Positions 36,912-46,099 of a stretch of 64,000 nucleotides of DNA are shown in pieces. The notes under the pieces were generated by a model. The model did no database searches and was not told where the DNA came from. It saw only the letters and a list, made by a program, of their open reading frames with translations. How positions within the stretch are numbered: the stretch's first letter is position 1; each line of letters opens with the position of its first letter. The DNA lies in assembly GCA_002163135.1 (NCBI GenBank), contig MAAN01000023.1, forward strand, positions 2,501 to 66,500, read 5' to 3'. A program made the translations under genes and the position numbers. Source of the stretch: Alphaproteobacteria bacterium 46_93_T64. GTDB taxonomy: Bacteria; Pseudomonadota; Alphaproteobacteria; Sneathiellales; Sneathiellaceae.

Positions 36912-37784
36912 ATGCCAACTGACAAAGGAACCATTGCCGACAAATTACAGCAATCGGTCGCACAATTGACTCGAGCAGAGCGCCAGTTGGCAGGGTCTAT
37001 ATTGGATAATTATCCGGTATCAGGACTTGGAAGTATCACTGAGGTCGCCAAAAATGCCGAAGTTTCAACCCCTACAGTAGTTCGCATGGTAAGAAAACTG
37101 GGATTTGAAGGATTCCCACAGTTTCAAGCAGAATTACGACGAGAGCTGGAAGCCAAAATCACCACCCCTATCTCAAAACATGAAAGGTGGGCAGGAAATG
37201 CCCCGGATAAACACATCCTGAATAGTTTTACAGGGGCCGTAATTGAAAACATTCATCAGACGCTATCCCAAATCGATCACAAAGATTTCGATGCTGCTTG
37301 CGATTTTTTGTCAGATCCCAAGAAATCCATATTTGTTGTGGGGGGCCGTATTAGCAGTGCGCTCTCCGACTACTTTTTTATGCATTTGCAAATGATCCGC
37401 AAGGGGGTTAGCAATGTCGAGACCCGATCCAATTCCTGGCCTCATTTCGTATTGGACATGCAATCAGATGACGTCTTAATCATTGTTGACATACGGCGAT
37501 ATGAAAACAGTACAATAAAGCTTGCAGAACTCGCGAAAGAGAGAGGCGTCAAAGTGATCCTGTTTACGGACCAATGGCGCTCCCCAGTCTCGAAGCTCGC
37601 AGATTTGTGTTTCAGTAGCAGAATTTCCGTTCCCTCTGCGTGGGATTCCTCTGTCGTAACCATGCTCTTGATGGAGACAATGGTGGCAGAAATACAAAAG
37701 AAAACCTGGGGCGAAACCAAAGGGCGCGTCGAAGAATTAGAAGATTTGTTCAATCGCACTCGGGTTTTTCGAAAATTTAACTGA
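36912..37784 (+). CDS. MurR/RpiR-family regulator
   Basis: A 290-residue protein with an N-terminal RpiR helix-turn-helix (about residues 8-80: L-T-R-A-E-R-Q-L-A-G-S-I-L-D-N-Y, then V-S-T-P-T-V-V-R-M-V-R-K-L-G-F-E-G-F-P-Q-F) and a C-terminal SIS domain (about 125-250) with I-F-V-V-G-G-R-I-S and I-I-V-D-I-R-R-Y. SIS domains bind phosphosugars or related ligands, but many RpiR proteins in alphaproteobacteria control amino-acid or carboxylate uptake. Divergent from the TRAP/amidohydrolase operon across a 124-bp region, it is its likely regulator. That region contains an 11-bp palindrome, agaattattct (36841-36851), as a weak operator candidate. Confidence 0.9.
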   Translation: MPTDKGTIADKLQQSVAQLTRAERQLAGSILDNYPVSGLGSITEVAKNAEVSTPTVVRMVRKLGFEGFPQFQAELRRELEAKITTPISKHERWAGNAPDKHILNSFTGAVIENIHQTLSQIDHKDFDAACDFLSDPKKSIFVVGGRISSALSDYFFMHLQMIRKGVSNVETRSNSWPHFVLDMQSDDVLIIVDIRRYENSTIKLAELAKERGVKVILFTDQWRSPVSKLADLCFSSRISVPSAWDSSVVTMLLMETMVAEIQKKTWGETKGRVEELEDLFNRTRVFRKFN

Positions 37785-37788
37785 AAGT

Positions 37789-37832
37789 TTTGGTTGAGAA
37801 CACTTCACCCAAAAGAAGTGTTCTCAACCAAA
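37789..37832. terminator. Bidirectional terminator between rpiR-type gene and MCP gene
   Basis: Near-perfect inverted repeat with arms of about 17 bp (ttggttgagaacacttc and its complement) around an 8-nt loop, located between the two convergent stops. Confidence 0.8.
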
Positions 37833-37837
37833 CGTAA

Positions 37838-40054
37838 TTAACTCACCTTCTGCACAAAATTCGTCACTTGCTGACGTAAATTATCCGATTGTTCAGACAA
37901 TTTCCGGGAAGCTTCAAGGACTTCCTTGGAAGCATTTCCCGATTTTGTGGCCGCAGTGGTTACAGTATCGATTGAACTCGTAACCTCTTGGGTACCACTG
38001 GCAGCGCGCTGCGCATTAGACGAGATTTCTTGCGTTGCGGCACCTTGTTCTTCAACAGCAGAAGCAATAGAGGCTGCAATTTCATCTACTTTACTAATCG
38101 TGGAAGATATCTCCTTAATGGCGCTGACAGCATTAGTAGTAGAATCCTGAATATCAGTAATCTGCGCACCAATCTGCTCTGTCGCCTTTGCCGTTTGAGA
38201 GGCGAGGCTTTTCACTTCTGAAGCAACGACAGCAAATCCTTTACCTGCATCTCCTGCGCGGGCAGCTTCAATGGTGGCGTTTAGTGCCAAAAGGTTCGTT
38301 TGTTCGGCGATATCCTGAATTAAGAGAAGCACGTCTCCAATTTTTTGAGCGCCAGCATCCAATCCTTGTATAAGTACATCCGCTTTGTTCGCAGCTGCAA
38401 CGGCTTGATTGGTTACTTTAGAAGATTGTGTCACACGATTACTAATTTCCAAAATCGAGGCTGAAAGTTCCTCCGCGGCAGATGCCACAGCCTGTACATT
38501 ATTTGTTGCGCTTGTAGACGTTTTCGAAACATTAAGCGCCTGATCTGAAGTTTGATCAGAAATGTTGGTCATCGTTTGAGCTGTCGCTTCCATATCAGAT
38601 GCCGCGGCCGCAACACTGTCGACAACTGAACCAACAGAGTTTTCAAAAGAAGCAACCAATTCAGCCAAAGCCGCACTTTTCTCCACCTCCGCTTGAATTT
38701 TCGCGTTCTCCACGTCTTCCGCAGCCTGCAGTCTTTCCTCATCTGCAACCACTCTTTCAGCTTCGGCCTCTTTTCGTGATGTCGCTTGCTCTTTTTCAAG
38801 CGCCACACTCTTAATGGCGGATTCCTTGAAAATCTGAAGGGCGCTTGCCATCTCACCTACTTCGTCTTGCCTTGCCAGTTCTGGTATCTCGACTTCATTA
38901 TTCCCCCCAGCAAGGGTCTGCATGGCATTCGTAATTCCCTCGAGAGCCTGCACAACACCACGTGCAAACAAAACACCTACACCGCCAACCAGCAGTAACA
39001 ATAGTACACCTGCGATTGCCATGTTATTCCGCATTGAATTTATAGGTTCTTTGAACTCACTTTGATCGATTTCAGCTAAAACCCCCCACTTGACGCCCAT
39101 AAACTCGAGCGGGCCATACACGCTAACTACCGGAACATTGCGGTAATCAACTGTCTCCATGGCACCAGTGTTTCCATCCAGTGCTAATTTTGCAGTTTCA
39201 GTTAGAACTTCGCGTTTTAAAATCGTTGAGGTCTCAGAGAACCGAGAGTCACTTCGCATCAAAAAATCTTGACCTATAATGTAGCTTTCCCCGCTTTTTC
39301 CCAGACCAGTAGCGTCCTGCATCAAACCATTAATTCGGCTAATAGACATCTGGAACGCCAACACACCAATTGGTTCGCCATTATCAAAAACTGGGGCACC
39401 GATGAAACTGGCCGGTGCGTCATAACTCGGTGCATAGGGTTTGAAATCTTCAAAAGCCCTATGTTCAGGAGAAAGGGTCGATGAAGCAGCTCGAAATATG
39501 TCGCCGAGCCCGCTTTTACTCCATTTTCCCTGCATAAGGTTAGTGGCATAGTCCAACTCTTTAAACACGCTATAAACCAGATTCCCTTCTAAATCGAATA
39601 GGAAAATATCGTAATATTCACGTGTATTAAGTGCCGTTCTAAACCATGGATGATATCGTTTGTGGACAGCACTATAAAGAGTTCCATCATTTGCAAAATC
39701 TAGCTTTTCTTTCTCGCCAGTCGGGTATTGATTACCCTCGATGTAAGAATTTTGCAGGAAACTTTCGGGATTGCCTTCTATGGCGTTCCACCCTTCAATG
39801 TATTTTTTTAATGCACTTACGACCACCGGATTAGAAGCCGTAATCGACAGATCTTCACGAATAGAAGACAAATAGTCACTCAAGGCAGTGGTTCTGGCTT
39901 GTAACACGACTTGAAGCTTCTTTGTCACCTCTTCATGCACAGCATTTGAACCCTGAATATAACCAAGAACACCAAGACTTAAGCCAAGAACTAAAGAAGC
40001 ACACACAATCAACAAGGGTAATTTTTGAGCGATACGCAATTTTGATCTAGTCAT
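37838..40054 (-). CDS. Methyl-accepting chemotaxis protein with dCache-type sensor
   Basis: A 738-residue chemoreceptor: signal-anchor helix (about 13-35), large periplasmic sensor (about 40-340) of the double-Cache type, second helix ([16 protein letters not shown]), HAMP (about 365-420), coiled coil and signalling domain with the kinase-binding hairpin tip [15 protein letters not shown], then [16 protein letters not shown]. The tip is canonical. No C-terminal CheR/B tether pentapeptide (such as NWETF) is seen. Convergent with the RpiR gene; proximity to the TRAP operon may mean a common ligand, which is only inference. No che genes are adjacent. Confidence 0.93.
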   Translation of the reverse strand: MTRSKLRIAQKLPLLIVCASLVLGLSLGVLGYIQGSNAVHEEVTKKLQVVLQARTTALSDYLSSIREDLSITASNPVVVSALKKYIEGWNAIEGNPESFLQNSYIEGNQYPTGEKEKLDFANDGTLYSAVHKRYHPWFRTALNTREYYDIFLFDLEGNLVYSVFKELDYATNLMQGKWSKSGLGDIFRAASSTLSPEHRAFEDFKPYAPSYDAPASFIGAPVFDNGEPIGVLAFQMSISRINGLMQDATGLGKSGESYIIGQDFLMRSDSRFSETSTILKREVLTETAKLALDGNTGAMETVDYRNVPVVSVYGPLEFMGVKWGVLAEIDQSEFKEPINSMRNNMAIAGVLLLLLVGGVGVLFARGVVQALEGITNAMQTLAGGNNEVEIPELARQDEVGEMASALQIFKESAIKSVALEKEQATSRKEAEAERVVADEERLQAAEDVENAKIQAEVEKSAALAELVASFENSVGSVVDSVAAAASDMEATAQTMTNISDQTSDQALNVSKTSTSATNNVQAVASAAEELSASILEISNRVTQSSKVTNQAVAAANKADVLIQGLDAGAQKIGDVLLLIQDIAEQTNLLALNATIEAARAGDAGKGFAVVASEVKSLASQTAKATEQIGAQITDIQDSTTNAVSAIKEISSTISKVDEIAASIASAVEEQGAATQEISSNAQRAASGTQEVTSSIDTVTTAATKSGNASKEVLEASRKLSEQSDNLRQQVTNFVQKVS

Positions 40055-40368
40055 TTCAAACGTTCCTTGTATTCCTTATCCTCCAGCTCATGGCTAGAAA
40101 ACACCACAATTGATGAAACTAGCAATTATTATCAAACACTAATTAACTAATGATTTACATCAGAGGAAAATTCGGTCTCTAAATGGACACATCAATGCAA
40201 AATTTGGTGCAGTTTTAGACCCATCCAGTAGGGAGCGGTTTTCCCGCCTCCCTCCTTTTCAGAAATTTCACATACCAAACATCTTGCGGTATTGGCCTCT
40301 CTCAGCAGCGGTGTCGGGTGTGAAATTGCACTTAAAATCGCGAACGAAGGAGAGGCTTTAAGGTCTCT
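40055..40368. other. 314-bp gap between MCP and AhpD-like genes
   Basis: No gene seen. It should hold the MCP promoter. An imperfect GC-rich hairpin at about 40231-40252 (gggagcgg / ccgcctccc) has no clear T-run on the minus strand. Confidence 0.4.
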
Positions 40369-40977
40369 TTAAGTGTGGTTCCAATCATTCGGATCATCAG
40401 AATTATTGGGTGATAAGCCAATAATGTCACCATCGGTTGAACAGCCCAGCCCTAACACCGTCCGATTTGCATAACTAAAATAGGCAGAGACCTGATTAAT
40501 TTCCAAAATCTCGCCGTCTTCAAATCCTGCATCCCGCAGCTTAGAAACCAGTTTTTCAGTAATGCTCGAGGGGTTAATCGTTAATAATTGCGCATATTCC
40601 ATCGCCAATTTTTGCTGATCATTTAGCGGTGCAGCATCTATTGCACGATTATCAATTGCTGACCGAATAGCCGCAGTTTTTTCATCGTCATTAAGCAATC
40701 TTTTCAGCCCCGCGAAATGATGATCTACGCAGTAGGGACACTTGTTAAGTGAACTAACCCAAACGCCGAGAGTTTCTAGAAACCATTTGGGGATAGTATT
40801 ATTCGAATGATGCAAGACATATTTATATATTGCCATATGTCCTTCCATTGTGTGTGGCCGCAGGGAATGCATCATCATGATGTTATCTACGTTATTATCC
40901 GGCCCTTTGACCCGATCATAAAGTGTCTTTAGACGTCCAGTAGCTTCCTCATATGGGACCGTATCAATCCAAGGCAT
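40369..40977 (-). CDS. AhpD/carboxymuconolactone decarboxylase-like peroxidase-related protein
   Basis: A 202-residue helical protein with the redox-active motif N-K-C-P-Y-C-V-D-H-H preceded by an acidic/His charge relay, which defines AhpD-like alkylhydroperoxidases and the 'uncharacterised peroxidase-related' subgroup. The start I-D-T-V-P-Y-E-E-A-T-G-R-L-K-T-L-Y-D is typical of that subgroup. Proteins of this group reduce peroxides through the two cysteines; partner proteins are not adjacent. A stretch of about 290 bp separates it from azlD, with no gene of note. Confidence 0.82.
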   Translation of the reverse strand: MPWIDTVPYEEATGRLKTLYDRVKGPDNNVDNIMMMHSLRPHTMEGHMAIYKYVLHHSNNTIPKWFLETLGVWVSSLNKCPYCVDHHFAGLKRLLNDDEKTAAIRSAIDNRAIDAAPLNDQQKLAMEYAQLLTINPSSITEKLVSKLRDAGFEDGEILEINQVSAYFSYANRTVLGLGCSTDGDIIGLSPNNSDDPNDWNHT

Positions 40978-41265
40978 TGCGTATTCATTCCTTTATTAAA
41001 TTCAATCGAGCAGAAAGCCGAAACCAAAGGCTATATTGCACACGATTGAAGGAACCTGCAACAATCGCGATAGTAATGTATTGCGGCAAAACTGTAGCAC
41101 TTTCCTCGTTTGTAAGGTCAGGAGTGACAGATATCGGCTGGACATAAAAAGGAAAAGTGTATGCGGAACACGGACCAGATCAGGTCGTTAGCTTCCGGTT
41201 CGCGTCAGCAGCGCCTGAATTGAGCCTTTCATTACCAATTTCTGCCACGCAAGGAAGGACTGCGA

Positions 41266-41559
41266 TTACAGGCTGATACGCAAAAACCATACAGCAACAA
41301 TCCCGGCAATCATTGTGAGCGGCAAACTACGTGTCAACATGGCCACAGCAAGAGCTATGCTTGCCGCCAACCAATCTGCCGTGCCTCCTTGAATGAGAAT
41401 GACAGCAAGCAAAGCAGCGATTAAACTACCGGGCAAGGCTGTAAGTGCCCGCGACCATGCGCCTGAGGACGGAAGCTGAGCGCCAAGAAAGTATCCTCCG
41501 AGCCGGATCGAATAGGTTCCAATTGCAAGGCCAAGTATAAGCCACCATTGTTCAGTCAT
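41266..41559 (-). CDS. azlD: AzlD-family branched-chain amino-acid export protein
   Basis: A small membrane subunit of about 97 residues with roughly three hydrophobic helices, from the ATG at 41559 (T-E-Q-W-W-L-I-L-G-L-A-I-G-T-Y-S-I-R). The upstream frame to 41607 lies within azlC. The R-L-G-G-Y-F and A-L-P-G-S-L-I-A-A-L-L segments match AzlD. The family works with AzlC as an exporter of leucine, isoleucine and related analogues. It overlaps azlC by 8 bp, so both are one transcript. Confidence 0.88.
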   Translation of the reverse strand: MTEQWWLILGLAIGTYSIRLGGYFLGAQLPSSGAWSRALTALPGSLIAALLAVILIQGGTADWLAASIALAVAMLTRSLPLTMIAGIVAVWFLRISL

Positions 41560-42277
41560 TCTGGAATATTCCCGCGACAGCGGCTCCTGCGACACCCCCG
41601 AATGCAAGCGCCCATGAAGGCTCGACAGGGGTCAACAGTGTCAGTGCCCCAGCGCAACCAATCGAAACGGCCCACGGCAGAAAATCTTCCACGCCTCGCC
41701 ACAAGTTACAAAGAATAGCTATGAAGGCAGCTGTGAAAGCAAAATCTATTCCAACAGCGCGAGGATCAGGAAGCGCCTTGGCAAAGCTAACCCCCAGAAC
41801 TGTTGACACGATCCAAACTAACAAAAGAGATGCACCGCCACCGACGAGGTACCAATATCCAGCATGCATCCCTTTTGCGCGTGCCGCATGCATCAATGCC
41901 CAGTTTTCATCAGATGTCAGGTGAACTCCCAACAAAACCTGCCAGATCGGACGACCTGCAAACTCGTCCCGAAGCGACGCTGTCATCAGGAGGAGTCTCA
42001 AGTTCAGCGCTAACCCAGCTACTATCGCTGCGAACGCTCCAGCACCTGCGACCAATCTTTCAGCCGCAACGATTTGTGATGATCCAGCAAATACAAACGT
42101 TCCCATTACGCCAGTTTGCAGCTCGCTCATCCCTGCTTGTGCGGCCAACAAACCAAAGGCTGCGCCATAAATCGCCACTCCAAATGCCAATGGGATAATA
42201 TCGCGAATGGCGGCTCTAAACTCTTGCAGAGGCGTCCGCCGTCGGGTTTCTTGTATTGTCTTCATAGCCTTTTCCAT
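41552..42277 (-). CDS. azlC: AzlC-family branched-chain amino-acid export permease
   Basis: A 241-residue membrane protein of five to six helices with A-I-R-D-I-I-P-L-A-F-G-V-A-I-Y-G-A-A-F-G, F-V-F-A-G-S-S-Q-I-V-A-A-E and L-T-S-D-E-N-W-A, which are AzlC signatures. The first ATG (42277) and a second (42265) are both possible. Together with AzlD it exports branched-chain amino acids or their toxic analogues. It is divergent from an XRE-cupin regulator, and the 90-bp region between them is packed with repeats. Confidence 0.9.
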   Translation of the reverse strand: MEKAMKTIQETRRRTPLQEFRAAIRDIIPLAFGVAIYGAAFGLLAAQAGMSELQTGVMGTFVFAGSSQIVAAERLVAGAGAFAAIVAGLALNLRLLLMTASLRDEFAGRPIWQVLLGVHLTSDENWALMHAARAKGMHAGYWYLVGGGASLLLVWIVSTVLGVSFAKALPDPRAVGIDFAFTAAFIAILCNLWRGVEDFLPWAVSIGCAGALTLLTPVEPSWALAFGGVAGAAVAGIFQND

Positions 42278-42281
42278 TTGC

Positions 42282-42360
42282 GTAATGAACGTTGTCCGAT
42301 ATAATGAACGATAATAAGTCGTTCGTCAAATAGAACGATTGGATAATATAATGGACGATA
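42282..42360. promoter_or_regulatory. Repeat-rich divergent promoter/operator region of azlCD and its regulator
   Basis: Related copies of taatgaacg occur at about 42282 and 42302, with a variant taatggacg at about 42349. The 16-bp elements gatataatgaacgata (42298-42313) and aatataatggacgata (42345-42360) are near-identical. An inverted repeat, tcgttc...gaacga, lies at 42319-42338. Each 16-mer contains tataat, so operators overlap likely -10 sequences. The regulator is probably the XRE-cupin protein. Confidence 0.6.
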
Positions 42361-42367
42361 AAAACTC

Positions 42368-42916
42368 ATGAGACCTGCGGAACTCATTGCTAGTGCAATT
42401 AGTCGGGAACGAAATAAAGTGGGGTTAAGCCTTTCTGCGCTCGCGGCAAAGGCTGGTTTGTCAAAATCCACCCTGTCACAGCTTGAAGCTGGAAAAGGAA
42501 ACCCGAGTATTGAAACCCTTTGGGCTCTCGCAACAGCGCTAGAGATTCCGTTCAGCTTCTTGTTCGAAATCACAACTTCGCACAGTCAAATTATACGCGC
42601 GCAAGAAGGATTGGAGCTATCCTCTGACTCCTCAGAGTTTTCCACGGTGCTACTTGCGAAATGCCCCCCAATGATTCGACGAGACCTTTATCGGGTCAGC
42701 CTGTTGCAGGGACTGGCTCGCAGGGCTGAACCACATCCACAGGGGACGGTCGAACATGCTTTTGTTTGTTCTGGGTCGGCTCGATTAGGTCCGTCTGGAG
42801 GCGCAGAAAACATCAATACTGGCGACTATTTCCGGTATCCCGCAGATGTGCCGCATTCCTACGAAGCGTTATCAGAAACAGCGACTATTTTACTGATCAT
42901 GGAAAGTACAAGTTAA
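42368..42916 (+). CDS. XRE-family regulator with C-terminal cupin domain
   Basis: A 182-residue protein with an N-terminal helix-turn-helix (about residues 10-65: I-S-R-E-R-N-K-V-G-L-S-L-S-A-L-A-A-K-A-G-L-S-K-S-T-L-S-Q-L-E) and a C-terminal cupin (about 105-180: V-E-H-A-F-V-C-S-G-S-A-R-L, then G-D-Y-F-R-Y-P-A-D-V-P-H). The cupin probably binds a small effector. It is divergent from azlCD, the classic arrangement for a regulator of branched-chain amino-acid export. The likely -10 lies only about 15 bp before the ATG, so the transcript leader would be very short. Confidence 0.9.
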   Translation: MRPAELIASAISRERNKVGLSLSALAAKAGLSKSTLSQLEAGKGNPSIETLWALATALEIPFSFLFEITTSHSQIIRAQEGLELSSDSSEFSTVLLAKCPPMIRRDLYRVSLLQGLARRAEPHPQGTVEHAFVCSGSARLGPSGGAENINTGDYFRYPADVPHSYEALSETATILLIMESTS

Positions 42917-43052
42917 TATTATAAACCATCGCTGATATTCGTCGAATGTCCGCAAGGCCCGCACTTCCGCAATTAGGTTGGAGTGAGGTCAACGCCCCTT
43001 TGGGTCACAAGCGGCTTTTCTACTATCGAAACAACTATGCCTGCAGTACGCT

Positions 43053-44357
43053 TTAGCCCGGACCGCCTTTTGGAAATACAGCAGTATCTACATTCGCCCC
43101 GTCTAACTTTACATCGGTCATGCGCGCATCACTGAAGTTAGTATTATAGAGATCCGCCCCTTGTAAGCTTGCTCCGACCATATTGGCACCATTGCACTTA
43201 GCATTGATAAGCCGAGCGCCATCAAGCGTTGCCATTGAAAGATTGGCGGCCCATGCGCGCCCAGTTGGTTGGCCTTCGTCATTCATCAACGTCAAAGGTA
43301 CAAAGCTTGCACTCGTCAAGTTAGCCATTATCAATGCAGCACCGCGCAAATTGGCACCGTCCAATCGGGCATTTTCTAAATTCGCCTTGAAAAAGGTCGT
43401 ACCGGATAAATCAGCCATTATTAACCTTGCCCCCGCCAAATTGGAACGGCTAAGGTCGGCCCCACGCAAATTGGCACCATCCAGTATGCCGTTGGAAAAG
43501 TCCATGTCGGTCAGGTCAGCATTCTGGAGAGAACAACGTTCACCCTTGGTGCCATTGCTCCTCACCCAGAGCCTGTGAGCCTTAAGCGTGGCCTGTATTT
43601 CAATACGAATACGGGATTTAATTTCCTCTGGAGACTCTTCCGTCCCCTCAAGCGTAATTCCTATCGCACTATCAAGGTTGGCACCAGCCAAATGGGCACC
43701 AGCCATATTAGCGCCAGAAAAATTACTTTGCTGCAAATTCGCTTCACTCAAATCAGCGCCTTGCAGATTAGCGCCAGTCAAGTCGGCACCAACTAATCTA
43801 GCACCGCGCAAGTTAGCACGCTCAAAATTTACCCCTGAAAGATTTGCACCCTCAAAATCACACCCCCCCAATAAAGCACCGCGGCAATCGGCATTCTTAA
43901 GCGACGCGCCTGCCAGACAGCCGCCGGTAAGTTTAATATTCTGCAGATCCGCATCGTCCAACTCAGCTTGACTTAAGTCGGAGGTTATAATTTTAACAGT
44001 CTCACCGGCATTGTTCAGGAGCACTCCGCGGCGTAAATCTGCATTTACAAGTTTGGTCCCGTGCAACATCGCTCTATAAAATTTTGTGCCTCGCAAATCT
44101 GCTCTTGAAAAGTCACTGTCAGTAAGGTCAGCTCGAATAAACGAGGCCCCGAAGCCATCCAAGTCCTGTAAATCTGCGTTATAGAGGTCACATCCCTCTA
44201 GATTTGCGCCTACCATTTTGGCTAAGCGGAGATTAGAGCTGCTGAAATTAAAGCCACTCAAGTCAGAGAAAGTCAGATCCGCACGGCTTCCACTATTTTT
44301 ATCTGAAAGCCATTTCTCATGATCGTCCATGAGAAAAACCAAACGTTGTGGATCCAT
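43053..44357 (-). CDS. Pentapeptide-repeat protein
   Basis: A 434-residue protein composed almost wholly of A(D/N)LxG-type pentapeptide repeats, in two main blocks (about residues 40-235 and 275-420), which fold as a right-handed quadrilateral beta-helix. An interruption around residues 232-275 (E-G-T-E-E-S-P-E-E-I-K-S-R-I-R-I) is charged and probably helical. A distinct N-terminal segment with R-L-V-F-L-M-D-D-H-E-K-W-L-S precedes the repeats. Such proteins may mimic DNA or act as scaffolds; no quinolone-resistance (Qnr) or effector signature is certain. It sits alone at the left edge of the gene-poor stretch. Confidence 0.9.
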   Translation of the reverse strand: MDPQRLVFLMDDHEKWLSDKNSGSRADLTFSDLSGFNFSSSNLRLAKMVGANLEGCDLYNADLQDLDGFGASFIRADLTDSDFSRADLRGTKFYRAMLHGTKLVNADLRRGVLLNNAGETVKIITSDLSQAELDDADLQNIKLTGGCLAGASLKNADCRGALLGGCDFEGANLSGVNFERANLRGARLVGADLTGANLQGADLSEANLQQSNFSGANMAGAHLAGANLDSAIGITLEGTEESPEEIKSRIRIEIQATLKAHRLWVRSNGTKGERCSLQNADLTDMDFSNGILDGANLRGADLSRSNLAGARLIMADLSGTTFFKANLENARLDGANLRGAALIMANLTSASFVPLTLMNDEGQPTGRAWAANLSMATLDGARLINAKCNGANMVGASLQGADLYNTNFSDARMTDVKLDGANVDTAVFPKGGPG

Positions 44358-45118
44358 GCTGCTCTACCTATACAAAAAACGTAGGCCACCATTATAGTGC
44401 CAAGTGTAGACTGATTTTTATACCATCAAAATAATATTCATTTAAGAAAATTCTGCAGCTGCCAAGCTCTCGCCCTACCAAAAGGGCTATATAAAGAAGT
44501 CCCGCAAGGAACTCTGAGCAAGCCCCTAACAATCAATCAGATACCAGGAAAACTGTGTGCTAGAAAATAGACAATCAGTATTTACTGATAGCTCTCCTTC
44601 TACCTTGAACGCAGAAAGGCCCTACAGTTTCCTGCTGGGCGTTTTAATTTGGTTGCGGGGACACGAAGTCATTAATACCGAACCTTCGCTAAACGTACAC
44701 GTAGTGTAATAATTCAGATTTGATCTGATAGGCTTTCGCACGAAAACCGACTAAATCGTATTGTCAGCTTTCTCCTCTGCAAAGGATATTTATTGATCCA
44801 ATAGGGCCGCAGTTGTTTGTACTGCTTTGTGCCAAAAACGGATATGCAGGACGGAAATACTTGCACTTCAATTCAGCTACAATAGAAGGATAGGGTCAGG
44901 AGCGAGTCCAAGAGGCGGTTTCAGTTTCAATCAATCAGAACTTTCGAATAGGATCACGAACCGCCCTTTTCACCTACCCAAAATCACTTCCACGTTGCCT
45001 CCCTTGACGGACATTTATGAGCCCTGTATGGACGTAGTTCTCAGTTTCGTTATGTGTCAAAAGTAGATGTTTTTACATCGAACTTACTGATACGATGTAG
45101 CGTCGAACTATTTAACAG
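44358..45118. other. Intergenic region of 761 bp
   Basis: No supported gene. It contains the hairpin and tRNA-end-like module at 44619-44660. A plus frame at about 44827-45066 has no family resemblance or clear ribosome site and is not called. I found no recombinase remnant. Confidence 0.5.
44619..44660 (-). other. Possible tRNA 3'-end scar with terminator hairpin (site A)
   Basis: Minus strand, read leftwards: CCCCGCAACCA (44660-44650), the 3' end of an initiator-type tRNA, then an AT-rich spacer, then a hairpin with a GAAA loop (gcccagcag / ctgtagggc) that pairs better on the minus than on the plus strand. Only 11 nt of tRNA-like sequence remain, so chance cannot be excluded. The layout matches the clear fragment at 62911-62955. 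Confidence 0.35.
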
Positions 45119-45964
45119 GTGAGTTGCACATTGGAGCCAACCCAGTCGTTCAGCGTAGAAGAACGCGCTCAAAAGAAGCGGTTTGAAGAATTTTATGAGC
45201 GATCGCTAACACCCGTGATGCGTACGATCGGAAATCAAGTGTGTGGCTGTGATTATGGAGGCAACAGCTGGACGACGCATGCCGAAGCAGATGATGTCAT
45301 TGAACGTCTTAAATTGCGAAGCGGTCTGCGTCTGCTTGATCTGGGCGCTGGGTCAGGCTGGCCTGGTCTTTACACTGCGCAGAAAACAGAATGCGACGTT
45401 GTTCTGGTTGATCTGCCCGAAAACGGCCTGAATATTGCTTTGAGCCGGGCCGTCACAGATGGAATCGAAGATCATGTCACCGCTTCAGTCGCTGACGCCT
45501 CGACCCTACCCTTCCCAGACCACTGCTTTGATGCGATCAGTCACAGTGACCTGTTGTGTTGTCTCCTTAGAAAACGAGCTGTTCTAGAAACCTGCCGGCG
45601 TGTCATTCGACCTGACGGGCGCATGGTCTTCACCGTTATCTCCGTTTCGCCCGGATTATCCGCAACTGATCGATGTCGAGGGATCAAAAATGGCCCTGAA
45701 TTCATTGAATGCGAAACGGATTATACTACTCTATTGGCACAGACAGACTGGACGATTGAGGCATGCGAGGATGTAACGGGTACTTTTGAAGCATCCTATC
45801 GTCGCCAGATCGTGGCTGACGAACAAAATCATGACGAACTCTGTACATTGATTGGCAGCGCCAACCTGACCGACCGCATGCAAATGTGGCGGTCAAAATT
45901 GTCCGCTATCAGTGATGGACTGTTACGCCGAGAAATCTTCCTAGCAGTCCCCGCGCGGGTCTAA
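45119..45964 (+). CDS. Class I SAM-dependent methyltransferase
   Basis: A 281-residue Rossmann-fold methyltransferase. Motif I is L-R-L-L-D-L-G-A-G-S-G-W-P-G, followed by V-V-L-V-D-L-P-E-N (motif II acidic residue), V-A-D-A-S-T-L-P-F-P-D (motif III) and F-D-A-I-S-H-S-D-L-L (motif IV). A Y-G-G-N-S-W-T-T segment precedes the fold. Substrate is unknown; the broad UbiE/MenG-like class is the nearest. Start: GTG 45119 gives the longest product, but aggtgag also sits 8 bp before a TTG at 45131 (second choice). It lies just right of the site-A module and 136 bp before a convergent gene. Confidence 0.82.
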   Translation: MSCTLEPTQSFSVEERAQKKRFEEFYERSLTPVMRTIGNQVCGCDYGGNSWTTHAEADDVIERLKLRSGLRLLDLGAGSGWPGLYTAQKTECDVVLVDLPENGLNIALSRAVTDGIEDHVTASVADASTLPFPDHCFDAISHSDLLCCLLRKRAVLETCRRVIRPDGRMVFTVISVSPGLSATDRCRGIKNGPEFIECETDYTTLLAQTDWTIEACEDVTGTFEASYRRQIVADEQNHDELCTLIGSANLTDRMQMWRSKLSAISDGLLRREIFLAVPARV

Positions 45965-46099
45965 AAGATTGGGTTGGGCTTGTGCCCCTGTCGAATGGAA
46001 ACGAGTGCTTATGAGGCATCTCAAACAAATAAGCCAACAATCCGCTCACCCGAACTATTGGCTTGTTCTTATAAACAACAAGTGTTTGATCACTTTTTG

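Noticed and set aside
40231-40252. GC-rich hairpin as a terminator
   Set aside because: Arms are imperfect and the plus-strand T-run has no plus-strand gene upstream; on the minus strand there is no T-run.
42920-42990. CRISPR-like or integron-like repeats
   Set aside because: Only scattered short repeats; no regular spacing, and no cas or integron integrase gene in the window.
44827-45066. 79-codon plus-strand frame before the methyltransferase
   Set aside because: No recognisable domain and no ribosome site; considered as an integrase remnant but no recombinase motif is present.
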